A stretch of DNA of 64,000 nt from Azorinus chamasolen. Lineage: Eukaryota; Mollusca; Bivalvia; Cardiida; Solecurtidae. Numbering within the stretch: position 1 is the first letter of the stretch; each line of letters opens with the position of its first letter. The notes beneath the pieces are model-generated. The model worked only from the letters and a program-made list of their open reading frames with translations, was not told where the DNA came from and did no database searches. Positions 51,107 through 61,007 of the stretch are shown here, piece by piece. The stretch lies in contig OY755242.1 of assembly GCA_963576725.1 (NCBI GenBank), positions 10,526,815-10,590,814 on the forward strand. The letters run 5' to 3'. A program made the position numbers and the translations under genes.

Positions 51107-51205
51107 TTAATCTCTCTCTCTCTCTTTCTCTTTCTCTTTCTCTCTCTCTATGTGCGTGTGAGCGTGTGTGTGCGTACGTGCGTACGTACGTGTGTGTGTG
51201 TTGGT
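51107..51205. repeat. (TC)n-(GT)n compound microsatellite
   Basis: CTCTCTCTCTCTTTCTC followed by GTGTGTGTGCGTACGTGCG. Confidence 0.95.
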
Positions 51206-51559
51206 TATTTATACGCAACCTGTATTCAGGTGTATCCAGGTGTTGAGTATAGGGCCATTATGGTCCGCTGGAATTAAACTTATCAGTTTGGTTTACGCGG
51301 AAACTAGAGTTCCGCTAAATATGAACTAGGAATGCATTTTGTTTCTTAAAGAAAACTTGTTGTGCAACACTGACTTTGAAATCATATTAAGATCAGACGT
51401 TTCATGTTGATGATTGATGTAGTTTATCACAGAATACCATGTTTCTGTCCATAATGCAAAGTCTATGTTTTCTGTTCTCAGGTATTGGCCAACAAAATAA
51501 TCTTTTTAACAACCAATCTACAATTAAGTGTGAAACAGTTCACATTCCCCCCAAGCTGG

Positions 51560-51965
51560 ATATGTGTATTGTGTCTGAACAGACTCAATAAAACCGAGTC
51601 TCCAATTTTCTCATTTGGCATTGCTACTTTTGCTTTCGCCCACTTTCAGAATATATGCACAATGTACTTCACAACAGCAGGTGTTAAGTGCTTATGTCGC
51701 GGCCGTAAAAAAGTTGTCATGTACTTCATTCTCAGTGTTGTTATATTTTCTTGTCCTTCAGGATCATTAGTTTTGATGGTACAAGTTTTGAACATTGAAT
51801 ACTGCTTAAGCCGGTGCTACGAGGGACAGGAGTAGGGGCACAAGTAGTATTGCATTTTAATTACTACTTATGAACAGACTCGATAAAACCAAGTCTAAAA
51901 AATTCTCTTTTGGCATTGCTACTTTTGCTTTCGAAGGATCACCCACTTTCAGAATATTTGCAGGA
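51560..51965. repeat. Direct repeat pair, offset ~295 bp
   Basis: GAACAGACTCAATAAAACCGA at 51,577 and GAACAGACTCGATAAAACCA at 51,872. Both continue with TTTGGCATTGCTACTTTTGC and CCCACTTTCAGAATAT. The 116-codon plus frame (51,485-51,835) lies across the first copy. It has two hydrophobic stretches but no recognisable domain, so I do not call it a gene. Confidence 0.8.
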
Positions 51966-52260
51966 TAACACAAGTTGTTGACTTTGTTGAAAAAAATAAG
52001 CTTGCCAACATGTTTACTTCTTTGGTGTTCGAGAAATGCCCAGCTTGTTGATAACGCTATGTGCCCAATTTTTGAGTTTATTAGTTTGCTTATCGCTAGA
52101 AACTGTTAATCCTATTTAGTTTAGTTTAAACATATTTTATTTCCATATTAGAGGAAATTGGGTCGTTCTTACAACATTAGATTTGACCCTCCCCATACAA
52201 AGCATTCATATATACATGTAATGGCAAACAAAATATGAAACTTAATACAATGTTTGTGAA
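51966..52260. other. Intergenic
   Basis: No feature recognised. Confidence 0.4.
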
Positions 52261-52263
52261 AGA

Positions 52264-52302
52264 TATAGAGTGAGAGAGATAGTAGATGAGAGAGAGAGAG
52301 AG

Positions 52303-52354
<52 letters not shown>
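52264..52354. repeat. (GA)n microsatellite
   Basis: Long AG run with ATAG interruptions, ending before TCATGTGGCGAC. Confidence 0.95.
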
Positions 52355-52357
<3 letters not shown>

Positions 52358-52455
52358 TGTGGCGACATATATCCTAACTATAGTAGTACGATCAGAGGAC
52401 ACTTAGACATCTTAGCATAAGAACATACCGTTATAAGTAAGACATCTTAGCATAA

Positions 52456-53466
52456 TCTTAAAAAAAATATAATATCAAACTAAGAGTTAGTACATCGATA
52501 GTTGTACAATACGTGAGGCTAAAACCTCCGTGATTGCTTTATATAACAATGCACGGCAGCAAATATGATTTTATTGTCTTCATCATTTAGATTTTGTTTG
52601 CCAAACAACAGCATTTCGGTATTTAGAGGATGGTACCTTTGTGTTGTACGAAATAAGTTAAGTCTCTGATTTTGAAAAAGACTACATTGAAAAAAGTAAT
52701 TTTCGGCATTTTCAATTTCATGTGAACATTCGCATAAAGGATTTTGATTAAGGTGGTTTTTAAAAAGATCACTATTCAGATTGCTACAGTTGTTCCTAAT
52801 TCTGGCGTGTATAGCTGACAAATACCTATCTCCAAAATAGTAGTAAGATGGAACGTTATAATTGCTAAAATTGTTCCGCAATGAGTTTTTGAATGAGCTT
52901 AATGTATTTAAATTTCTGCTATCTGGGCTGATGTTGTTCCATAGTGCTATTGAAGACGGAATGCATGATTTCTTGGAGACTGACGTACGTGAGAAAGGCA
53001 CTTCGATATCATTGCTATTTCTTAATGGATAGTGGGATAGCTCCCTTACGTAGGGTGGTATCAAATCACTAATATAAGATGGAACCATGTTATGAGAGGC
53101 ATTATAAACGAAACAGAGCTTTTGTAACTTTCGTCGACTGGCTAGTGATTCCCATCCACATTCCTGATATAGATTATCTAGCGATACCGATCTGGTTAAG
53201 CCAGTTACGATACGGGCTGCTTCGTTCTGTAGTTTTTCTAATGTATCTGCACCAGTTTCGGAACAACCATCCCAAACAATAGAAGCATACTCTAGTATTG
53301 GCCGTACGTAAGAAATGTAAATTTGATTTAAGGCCCTTCTGTTTAAGGTGAATTTAATGTTTTTCATTATTCCAATTGTTTTGGAAGCAGATTTAAGTAT
53401 GCTATCGATGTGATCATTCCACTGACCATTTGAATTTAGGGTGACACCCAAGTGTTTCCAATAGTT
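52456..53466 (-). pseudogene. CR1/Jockey-like LINE, 5'-truncated, C-terminal part open
   Basis: A 310-codon minus-strand frame (53,451-52,519) is the region downstream of RT in a non-LTR retrotransposon. It opens with KHLGVTLNSNGQWNDHIDSI just before the first ATG, then the hallmark YVRPILEYASIVWDGCSETG and LEKLQNEAARIVTGLTRSVS. It ends with a Cys/His cluster CECSHEIENAENYFFQC (about residues 240-256). The RT catalytic domain is missing: identity stops at about 53,466, the typical 5' truncation. The open frame is long with no stops, so the insertion may be fairly young. The ORF2 fragment cannot act alone. Minus-strand 3' UTR about 60 bp; GACATCTTAGCATAA occurs twice beyond it (52,406 and 52,441). 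Confidence 0.88.
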
Positions 53467-53469
53467 GAT

Positions 53470-54280
53470 TACGACTATACCTGCAGGTTTTCTCCATGGC
53501 CGACTGGTTATTCATATCGGACATGTCCGAAAAATATCAATTATCAAAATATTTGAACTTGTCATCAATCGTAAGCCATATTAAAGCTGACGTTGCAACA
53601 CTATATATATACACACACAGAACGATGTACACCGCATTCATTGTCAGATAGTCACAAACATGCCTTTGTTTACACATAGATTCTACTTAAAATCAGCAAT
53701 ATCACGGAGCTCAGAAAAACTCGTCTGCCTCATTGACGACAGTAGTCTTCAGAGTCTTCTTTCCGAGAACGGAATCGTATTGTTTCAACAAGAGTTTACC
53801 CGTAGCAAATGTCATGTTTTGAACAAAGTGTCATGTCTGGATATACATTGATTGCAATCTTACAATTTACCCTTCTCTCAAGTAACCCGCTATATTGGTA
53901 TTTACATACCATACCATACATTTATCCTGCATAAAGTTGCATAAAGCACATATATAGCCGTATATTTAAAAATACAGGACTGTGAATCAGTACGTATTTA
54001 ATCTTGCTTTTAATAGACGATCGATTGTGAAAATGTGCCGATGATCGAGTAAAATGTTGGTGTCCGATTCTCAACACTAATTTCCAAAGGCAATGATGTC
54101 TAAGTGGTATTACGTTGCCTCTTATTAAACCCATTCCCAAATGAAGATTCATGCAAGAAATAATGAAATCATTATTGCTTATAAGCGGACATTTTATAAT
54201 GGCATAAGCTCATGAGATGTTTGTATTGATAAAGCTGTAGCAAGATATTTAAATATCATAAACCATTGTAGGAGCCTTCT
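53470..54280. other. Intergenic, no recognised gene
   Basis: The plus frame 53,660-53,851 has no motif. A T1-type arm fragment (GTAGGAGCCTTCTTACCTGGG) lies at about 54,267. Confidence 0.45.
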
Positions 54281-54286
54281 TACCTG

Positions 54287-55735
54287 GGTCTGTTTTGTTC
54301 ACAGGGTCTGGTCCGCTTCATGGGGGTCTATATGTACTATATAATAACAAGGGTTCCAACTAGCAGAACGGATATCCGTGTACCACGAGTACACATATGA
54401 CTGTAACTCTTATAATTTAAGTGATACATGTAATGTCGTAATTCTTTCGGCTATTGAAAGCCAATATATTTTTCTATCAAATAAATATAATCTTATAACA
54501 GTAACTTATGAAAAGTATCAATCCAACAATGGTTTTCCCAAAATTTCACGTGTTTTCTGGGTCATTGACAAACGTTCGTTCACCCCGGTTTCACTATATC
54601 ACATCAATAACCTGGCAATTTGCAGTTTAAAAAATGGCGTGGTTCAATAAAACGAATGAATTATATCACCCATCTCCATTTTTTAGTCCCCAGGATCAAA
54701 GGAATTATGTAAAACTAGCGAGTGTTGTCAGTTAGCTTCAAATCTTCGAGGAGCGAGCTAATGTACGTGACATCACGGATTTCCCAACGTTTCCTACGCT
54801 CATCCAATGAAATGGCTCCATTCAAATTTATTGCAAAATGGTACCATCCGATATAGAAACATAACGACAGACGGAAATGCCGCTGTTGCTAGTTGCTTAC
54901 TTACTTAGAGGACAAAACAAATGGAGATTGGTGATATAAGTGGGTTGTTTTATTGAACGACTTCTTCTTTTGAACTGAAAATCGCAAGGTTATGGCTGTG
55001 ATATAGTGAGAACGGGATGAACGAACGTTTGTCAATGACCCAGAAAACACGTGAAATTTTGAGAAAATCATTGTTATATTGATAATTGTGCATAAGTTAC
55101 CCTCAGAAGATTATATTTATATGATAGGAAAATATATTGGCTTTCAATAGCCGAAAGAATCTTCGAGGAACGAGCCATTGTACGTGACATCACGGATTTC
55201 CCAACGTTTCCTACGCTCATCCAATGAAATGGCTCCATTCAAATTTATTGCAAAATGGTACCATCCGATATAGAAACATAACGATAGACGGAAATGCCGC
55301 TGTTGCTAGTTGCTTACTTATTTAGAGTACAAAACAAATGGAGATTGGTGATACAAGTGGGTTGTTTTATTGAATCACTTCTTCTTTTGAACTGAACAGT
55401 TCCAGGTTATGGCTGTGATATAGTGAGAACGGGATGAACGAACGTTTGTCAATGACCCAGAAAACACGTGAAATTTTGAGAAAATCATTGTTAGATTGAT
55501 AATTGTGCATAAGTTACCCTCAGAAGATTATATTTATATAATAGGAAAATATATTGGCTTTCAATAGCCGAAAGAATTACAAAATTATCATTGAAATTGC
55601 AAGAGTTACATTCATATTTGTACTTGTGGTACACGGGTGTCCGCTCTGCTAGTTGGAACCCTTATTATTATATACAAATGTAGTACATATAGACCCACAT
55701 GAAGCGGTCCAGACCCCTGTGATTTTGTTTACAAG
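54287..55735. mobile_element. Large fold-back element with internal 417-bp duplication
   Basis: Left terminal sequence TCATGGGGGTCTATATGTAC, then GGGTTCCAACTAGCAGAACGG, is matched in inverse orientation by CCGCTCTGCTAGTTGGAACCC and GTACATATAGACCCACATGA at the right. Inner arms also pair (TCGGCTATTGAAAGCCAATA / TATTGGCTTTCAATAGCCGA; GTCATTGACAAACGTTCGTTC / GAACGAACGTTTGTCAATGAC), giving arms of about 350 bp with indels. The right half is tandemly duplicated: 54,744-55,160 and 55,161-55,577 (both start CTTCGAGGA). No transposase. The plus frame at 54,378-54,650 is the arm read through and not a gene. Confidence 0.9.
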
Positions 55736-55895
55736 AACGTGAAAAACGTTTTTACGAGGGACCGGTTAAAATACACTACATTCCTAAATTCGTATAAAAA
55801 CACTCATTGTCTTGATTTGTGCATTAAAACGAATATGTGACTCGTCTGTTTCTACAGTTCAACCAGGAGAAGGCGCCTGTGATTATATGCCTGGT
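55736..55895. other. Intergenic
   Basis: Decayed T1/T5 end words (GTTTTTACGAGGGACCGGTTAA). No gene. Confidence 0.4.
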
Positions 55896-55900
55896 TTTAA

Positions 55901-56678
55901 CCCTTCGCTTGCTATTCACGTCAATATACCTACCTGTAAATAGTGAAGACCCAAATGAGACAGCTCCTGCAGGAGCTGTCTCATCAGGGTCTGCACTATT
56001 TACAAGTTGATTGTGCAACCAGACCACTCCACAGCAGTGATTGCACAGCGATATACGTTTATCATGCAACGTCACCAAAAACAGTCACTTCCTACTAGCA
56101 TAATATTTTCCACGTCGACGCGGTATTTTGTGAGGTATAGTGCATGTGTACTGACCCTGGAATGCAAGCTTGGTTCAGCCAATAGGAGGAAAACAGAAGG
56201 ACGAAAAAGGCGTAATTAAACATAAACATCAAATTAACACATTTGCTCACCTTTGTCTCAACTTTTTGTCCATATAAAAGGATTAAATCAAGTTTGTTTA
56301 TGTTGTAGAAGTCGATGACGTCACTGCATGCCAACATGACGTCACGTAATTCGTACTTGCATGTATTTTCATTCTGGGGACGAAACCGCTTTAGCAATCT
56401 TTCTTTTTCTTCATTTTCTCCATTTTTCTTGGAGTTGCATGATAAAAGAATTAGTATGCTAGTAGTTTGGAAATTCAGCTGTATTTTGGCCGTCAGGAAA
56501 GTAGTTAAATACTCGCCAATGCTCGCATTTAACAACTTTTCTAACTCGCCAAAATACAGCTGAACTTCCAAACTACTAGCATAGTAATTCTTATGTACAC
56601 AGTGAAGATATATGTATTTATACAACAGGGCATGGGTAAAGAAGGAGAAATGTATTTTAAAATTCAGCAAACGAAGGG
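55901..56678 (+). mobile_element. T2 MITE with ~535-bp internal insertion
   Basis: TTAA at 55,897-55,900 and 56,679-56,682. CCCTTCGCTTGCTATTCAC and TTCAGCAAACGAAGGG ends. Hairpin AGACCCAAATGAGACAGCTC / TGAGACAGCTCCTGCAGGAG region at 55,945-56,005. Compared with the 34.3-kb copy, the sequence between GCACAGCGATATAC and TGTACACAGTGAAG is replaced by about 535 bp (56,055-56,592). That insert contains an inverted repeat TTATCATGCAAC / GTTGCATGATAA and a long hairpin (next entry). The minus-strand 230-codon frame here is a run-through of this insert. Confidence 0.85.
56447..56591. repeat. Hairpin within the T2 insert, 44-nt arms
   Basis: AGAATTAGTATGCTAGTAGT ... CAGCTGTATTTTGGC pairs with GCCAAAATACAGCTG ... 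ACTACTAGCATAGTAATTCT with few mismatches. The loop of about 57 nt itself has GTTAAATACTCG / CGCATTTAAC. Confidence 0.85.
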
Positions 56679-56719
56679 TTAACCTATATCCCGCTATGCA
56701 CGACCTGACTGTTATTTCC

Positions 56720-56835
56720 AAATAGCCTGGATTCAGATGAGACGCCGAGTAACTCGGCGTCATATTAGGATCCAATACGTTTGACACTCGCTGAATATTC
56801 TCTCAAAAGTTTGCTCGAAACGGAAGTAGTAAACA
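56720..56835. repeat. T3/J hairpin with J flank
   Basis: CAAATAGCCTGGATTCAGATG ... TATTAGGATCCAATACGTTTG around CCGAGTAACTCGG, then GACACTCGCTGAATATTCTC and TTTGCTCGAAACGGAAGTAG. Confidence 0.8.
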
Positions 56836-56868
56836 TTTCTCCAGGTCCAAATCTGTGCAGATATTATA

Positions 56869-57075
56869 CAGTATAACCTGTCTAAAGCGACCATTCATAT
56901 TTTGATCACAGAAGCTTTAAAAAAAGCAAGTGGATGTTTAATGTAGGACAAACTTAATGCAGAAAGCTCTTACAGGAACTTTCTACATTAAGTTTGACCT
57001 GCATTAAGATACCACATGCCTTACAGGCCCATAATTATGCCTCATTTTGAAGATCGCTTAAGAAAGGTTCTACTG
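56869..57075. mobile_element. TA2 MITE with TA flanks
   Basis: CAGTATAACCTGTCTAAAGC and GATCGCTTAAGAAAGGTTCTA with CTG at the end. Hairpin GCAGAAAGCTCTTACAGGAAC / TTTCTACATTAAG. Confidence 0.88.
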
Positions 57076-57345
57076 TATTATCACCGTTTCGTTTCAAACT
57101 GAGTTTTATTTTCGTTTCGTTTCGTTTGCTGTTGTTGTTTTGGTCATTCAAGAGTCTATCGGTAAAGTGCAATTAGCTAAATAAGCCTCTATTACGTTAA
57201 AATCGTATTGTATTACACATGGGAAAATAACTCTATTACGTAAATAGCGTATAGTATTCCCTATTTGAACATATTCACTGAAACTGAACAAGCGCTGGTC
57301 ACGTTGGTATTTATTAATTGTTTGCCTGCTAACTGCGATATTGAT
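57076..57345. other. Intergenic
   Basis: A short GTTTCGTTTCGTTTGCTGTTG tract near 57,112. No gene. Confidence 0.4.
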
Positions 57346-57349
57346 TACA

Positions 57350-57445
57350 TTTACAAACAAGTAACTTGGCGTCCAATCAGGACGCAATCCGTTTAATACT
57401 CGGACTGTAATTTCTCAAAAGCTTGAACGAATTGAAACTTCGAAC
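57350..57445. repeat. J-type remnant
   Basis: ACAAACAAGTAACTTGGCGTCC, TCAGGACGCAATCCGTTTAAT, ACTCGGACTGTAATTTCTC, GCTTGAACGAATTGAAAC. Confidence 0.5.
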
Positions 57446-57850
57446 AGATCAATGATTAAGCAGACACCATGTGTATACCAGGAAGGGTTAAAGTGAAGCA
57501 TGTGAACAATACAGTAGTTTGTAAATAGTGTGAAAGGTTAACTACTCCACCCTAATTTTATCTGAAAAGTATTTCCCAAATGCAAAATCAGTTATATTCA
57601 ATTGACATTTCGTCTAGCACGCACAGAAAAAAATCAATTCAATTTATGGTGCACGTCATTTACTAAAATCAATTTTTATGGTTGCTTTGATCTTTTGTCA
57701 CTAAAATCATCGAAACGAAAAGAACCCGCTTTAATCGGTCTTTCTTTTACGTTAAATCCCGTGCGTTCTTCTTATTGCACATTGTTGAGATCTTCCGCTG
57801 CCAATGTGACGTATGAGATGAACTATGCAACTAGTTTTTAACCAGCTGAC
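57446..57850. other. Intergenic, no recognised feature
   Basis: The plus frame 57,602-57,841 (79 codons) has no motif. Confidence 0.45.
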
Positions 57851-57854
57851 AAGC

Positions 57855-58222
57855 CCGGTTTCTCGGCGTCTCATCAAGATTCAACTGTGTGTTGCTGTGA
57901 CTGTGTTTTGCTGTGACGGTGTGTTGCTGTGACTGTGTGTTGTTGTGACTGTGTGTTGCTGTGGCTGTGTGTTGCTGTGACTGCGTGTTGCTGTGACTGC
58001 GTGTTGCTGTGACTGTGTGTTGCTGTGGCTGTGTGTTGCTGTGACTGTGTGTTGCTGTGACTGTGTGTTGCTGTGGCTGTGTTTGCTGTGACTGTGTGTT
58101 GCTGTGACTGTGTGTTGCTGTGACTGTAATCCTTCACACAAAATGAATTAATAACAAACAAATGTAAATTGTAGCAAACGTCACAATTTGAAGACGATAA
58201 GATTTGGCAGCGAAATAGTTCA
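57855..58222. mobile_element. T3 MITE expanded by an 18-bp satellite
   Basis: TTTCTCGGCGTCTCATCAAG with ATTCAACTGTG is the T3 hairpin right arm. The far right has GAAGACGATAAGATTTGGCAG then CGAAATAGTTCAA, the T3 right end. In between, the short stretch that normally reads TTACTGTTACTATG has been replaced by the satellite listed next. Confidence 0.75.
57883..58127. repeat. 18-bp satellite (TGTGTGTTGCTGTGACTG)
   Basis: About 13-14 units with minor variants (GGCTG, ACTGCG, ACGG). The artificial Ser/His/Gln/Thr-rich frames on the minus strand come from it. Confidence 0.95.
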
Positions 58223-58289
58223 ATGTTAGAGGATAACGAGGCATACATGAGATAACAATTATGACGACTTGTTTTGACGCAAATACAAT

Positions 58290-58420
58290 ACAGCGTGGCT
58301 TAAATCGTTCACTACCAAATGTTGTCGTCTGCAATATTTGTTGTCTGCTACAATTTTCCTTTGTTTCATTTCCTCTCTTTTTCTTTCAAAACCACTTTAC
58401 CATAATAATAAATAGTATAG
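58290..58420. mobile_element. T3 MITE left part
   Basis: GTTCACTACCAAATGTTGTCG, TCTGCAATATTTGTTGTCTG and CTACAATTTTCCTTTGTTTC match the T3 left body. Confidence 0.65.
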
Positions 58421-58439
58421 ATCCTAAGTTACTTGACGT

Positions 58440-58532
58440 CTCACCCGGGTCCGTATTAAGCAGCCACCTGCTTACAGAGACCGATATGTTTATTCATTAA
58501 GTGGTCGCATTAGAGGGTTTTCTACTGTAATT
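58440..58532. mobile_element. TA2 right half
   Basis: GTATTAAGCAGCCACCTGC, CCGATATGTTTATTCATTAAG, TGGTCGCATTAGAGGGTTTTC, TACTGTA end. Confidence 0.75.
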
Positions 58533-58611
58533 CCTGCTCGATTTCATATCTGTTGAACGTTTCGCTGATTTCGTATTCAATGAAACCTTTTAGAAACTAT
58601 TGACAAAGTGT

Positions 58612-58685
58612 CAAACAGTTTGACTCCTGCTAAGACACTATAGACAATCGAGGTCTCATTTGGAACCAAGCTGTTTGGAAATGAA
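58612..58685. repeat. T3-type hairpin, decayed
   Basis: CAAACAGTTTGACTCCTGCTA ... GGTCTCATTTGGAACCAAGCT, TGTTTGG. Confidence 0.65.
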
Positions 58686-58850
58686 AATCGCGACGATTTT
58701 CAGCTTGAATATAACTAACCATTTCCCTGCTGATTATTCATGTAAGACATACTTACGTCATGCTTATTAATTATTTTAATGGCACATGGGCAATGGATTG
58801 TTTGGTATGGATGGACACTGTACAGTCAGGTCTATATAATTTCATGTTAA

Positions 58851-59063
58851 CCCTTTCCCTGTTCTATACCGACTGAATATTCATGGACAATAAAGTTATA
58901 ACGAAATATTGAAGGCGGAACATTGTAGCCATTTTAAAAATTAAATAAACAGATATATCAATTTCCATTAGCAAAAAAACAGACCATGATCCCACAGGAA
59001 CCGTCTGATTTGGGTCTACTCTGTTTTCAAAAGTGTTGAAATGCGTTTATATGAATGAAAAGG
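58851..59063. mobile_element. T1 MITE with TTAA duplication
   Basis: TTAA at 58,847-58,850 and 59,064-59,067. CCCTTTCCCTGTTCTATACC and ATGAATGAAAAGG ends. The hairpin left arm is shortened: CAGACCATGATCCCACAGGA / ACCGTCTGATTTGGGTC. Confidence 0.88.
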
Positions 59064-59067
59064 TTAA

Positions 59068-59385
59068 GAACGAGCCGACTCTGGCCGGACGGTTAATCGA
59101 GGAGTCCTCTGATTGTGGACTACTCTGTCAGCAAAGGCGTGTGCATGAGATAAAGGGTTAAACAAAACTATGTGAGCCCCGCTTCATAAGACAAACCTCA
59201 GGATTTTGCAAACGGTACAGAACCAAACCAATCGCGACGCATTGTCTGATCCATTTGTCAACCATGTGCGTCTGTTCATATTTACTGACATGTGTAACAA
59301 CAGTGTAGAAACTAAGTGCATACCGTTTCTTTAATGCATTAGCTGGGATCAGATTCTATACGGTTTCCCCTTTTCCTATTTTTCT
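59068..59385. other. Intergenic with T1 debris
   Basis: GTGGACTACTCTGTCAGCAAA and GATAAAGGGTTAAAC (59,117-59,164) are T1/T5 end pieces. Confidence 0.45.
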
Positions 59386-59389
59386 CTAT

Positions 59390-59625
59390 TAAGACTTTCC
59401 TTCAAATAAACGCTTTTCACGCATTTTCCTGTATGAGCCGTCTGATCTGGGTCTGCTCTGTTTGCTAATGACATGATATAGATCTGATTTACTGATTGTG
59501 TCAAGGTAAAAACAGTGTCTTGAAAATCAGAAAATACATAATTGTATAGGAGCCGTCTGATCAAAGTTTTCTCTGTTGGTTTATGAAAATATAAAAGAAC
59601 TAACTCTACAGTGTCTAATTACACT
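59390..59625. mobile_element. T5 MITE remnants
   Basis: GACTTTCCTTCAAATAAACGC, TTTTCACGCATTTTCCTG, ATGAGCCGTCTGATCTGGGTC, TGCTCTGTTTGCTAATG, then a second arm GGAGCCGTCTGATCAAAGTTT and body ACTAACTCTACAGTGTC. Confidence 0.6.
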
Positions 59626-59670
59626 AAAACATCCTATGTACAAATGCCGTTATAACAATCTAGCTAATAA

Positions 59671-59890
59671 ATATTCCCTCATATTAACGACTTTTGACGA
59701 CTCTGTAAACGTCGCTTTGTGAAATCATTGTGATAAATAGAGCATTTGCTCATATAGGAGCAAATGCTCTTTTTATCAAAATGGTTTCAAACTACAAAAA
59801 TCTAAAACATTCCTTTTCTCTAGTTAATGCTCCTTGTCGGTAGATTTATTCAAAGAGGTTGTATCTAAAAATAGCCTATGAGGTAATGGG
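59671..59890. mobile_element. T4 hairpin MITE
   Basis: ATTCCCTCATATTAACGACTT left, ATGAGGTAATGGG before TTAA (59,891-59,894) right. Hairpin TCATTGTGATAAATAGAGCA / GCTCTTTTTATCAAAATGGT, tip GCTCATATAGGAGC. The left TTAA is lost (AATAA). Confidence 0.88.
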
Positions 59891-59954
59891 TTAATACATA
59901 CATCAGCTTCGTTCAAATACTGAGCGAGTCTCAAACAACTTTTTAATACAATTA

Positions 59955-60085
59955 TCTATTAAGTATACGTAAATCTCCTCTAGGAGCTTTCTGTATTACT
60001 TTTGTCCTGCATTAAGCTACCACCTGCATCTAGCACCAATAATTATAACTCTTTTAGGTGGTCGCATTAGCGGGGTTTTACTGTA
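59955..60085. mobile_element. TA2 MITE, left half deleted
   Basis: AATCTCCTCTAGGAGCTTTCT, GTCCTGCATTAAGCTACCACC, TGGTCGCATTAGCGGGGTTTT, ACTGTA. Confidence 0.75.
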
Positions 60086-60101
60086 TCTATTAAGCATAGG
60101 T

Positions 60102-60301
60102 AAATCTCCTCTATATCGGACGTTAAATTTAGTATAAATATCGGTCTTGGAGACAGGCGGCAGATTAATGCAGGCTGATGGTCGTGCAGCAAACTCCACA
60201 GGAGCGTTCTGCATCGCTTTCGCCCGGCATTAAGCAGCCACCTGCCTGGAATTATCTAACTTCTTCTCCACTAGAATTCCGGTTCAGATGGGTTGTACTG
60301 T
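60102..60301. mobile_element. TA2 MITE (CGGACG variant)
   Basis: ATCTCCTCTATATCGGACGTT and AATTCCGGTTCAGATGGGTTG inverted ends; CAGGCGGCAGATTAATGCAGG / CGGCATTAAGCAGCCACCTG arms; tip AACTCCACAGGAGCGTT. Confidence 0.82.
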
Positions 60302-60810
60302 TCATCTTCACATTCACTCTTACTCCGGCGTAGAAAAATAAATTTAATCTGCACAAATTTGGATCTGGTTTCCGTTTTGAATTAAAACTTGATTTAAAAT
60401 GTGCAATATTCGTCTAATCTTAATACTTGCATTAATGTCAATAATGTATAATTAATCCTGAAATATAATCCATTCGAAAACGACTCATCGAAGTTTTTTC
60501 TGCTAGATGGACTTTGGCAATATTCATCACGCCATATTTGTGTTGATATAATGGACAAAACTTAGTTACCTCAAATTAATCCAACATCTGTACAGCAACG
60601 CTTTCGTCGTTTGAACAAATGTCAAGCATGACTTATCTGCAACTACACTGATATAAATTCAAGGCAACTGCCAGAACTCCTGTCAAGAGTTTTCGCTTAT
60701 GCGATATTGAAGAGGTCTTGAAGATTAATCTAGTGTTCTAAGAAAAAGTATTCTAATCAAGCATGACAAACTTGTCTCTGTGTCGTAATCCCTATTTCAC
60801 TATGACCCAC
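60302..60810. other. Intergenic, no recognised feature
   Basis: AT-rich. No open frame or repeat recognised. Confidence 0.5.
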
Positions 60811-60814
60811 ATTT

Positions 60815-60940
60815 GCAGACAGCATCTTTCCAGACGGGACGCCGAGTGACTCGGCGTCTCATAAGAATCAAATATGTTTGACACTCTATCAAAAGTGTTT
60901 TTTTTCCAAAGTGATCTTATCGGAAGTATTCAAAATTGCA
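60815..60940. repeat. T3/J hairpin with J flank
   Basis: GGACGCCGAGTGACTCGGCGTC is a perfect core; arms decayed (CAGCATCTTTCCAGAC / AAGAATCAAATATG). Followed by TTTGACACTCTATCAAAAG and GTGATCTTATCGGAAG. Confidence 0.75.
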
Positions 60941-61007
60941 CAATAGCCAATTTTGAGAAGATGTAAGTTTTATTCCAGCGTGGAAGGGTAATCTGATAAA
61001 ATACAGT

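Noticed and set aside
51485..51835. 116-codon plus-strand frame with hydrophobic stretches
   Set aside because: Overlaps a direct repeat and has no recognisable domain, signal or gene structure.
56095..56787. 230-codon minus-strand frame
   Set aside because: Runs across a T2 MITE, its insert and a neighbouring hairpin; no domain.
57874..58248. Ser/His/Gln/Thr-rich frames of 86-124 codons
   Set aside because: Translation of the 18-bp satellite inside a MITE.
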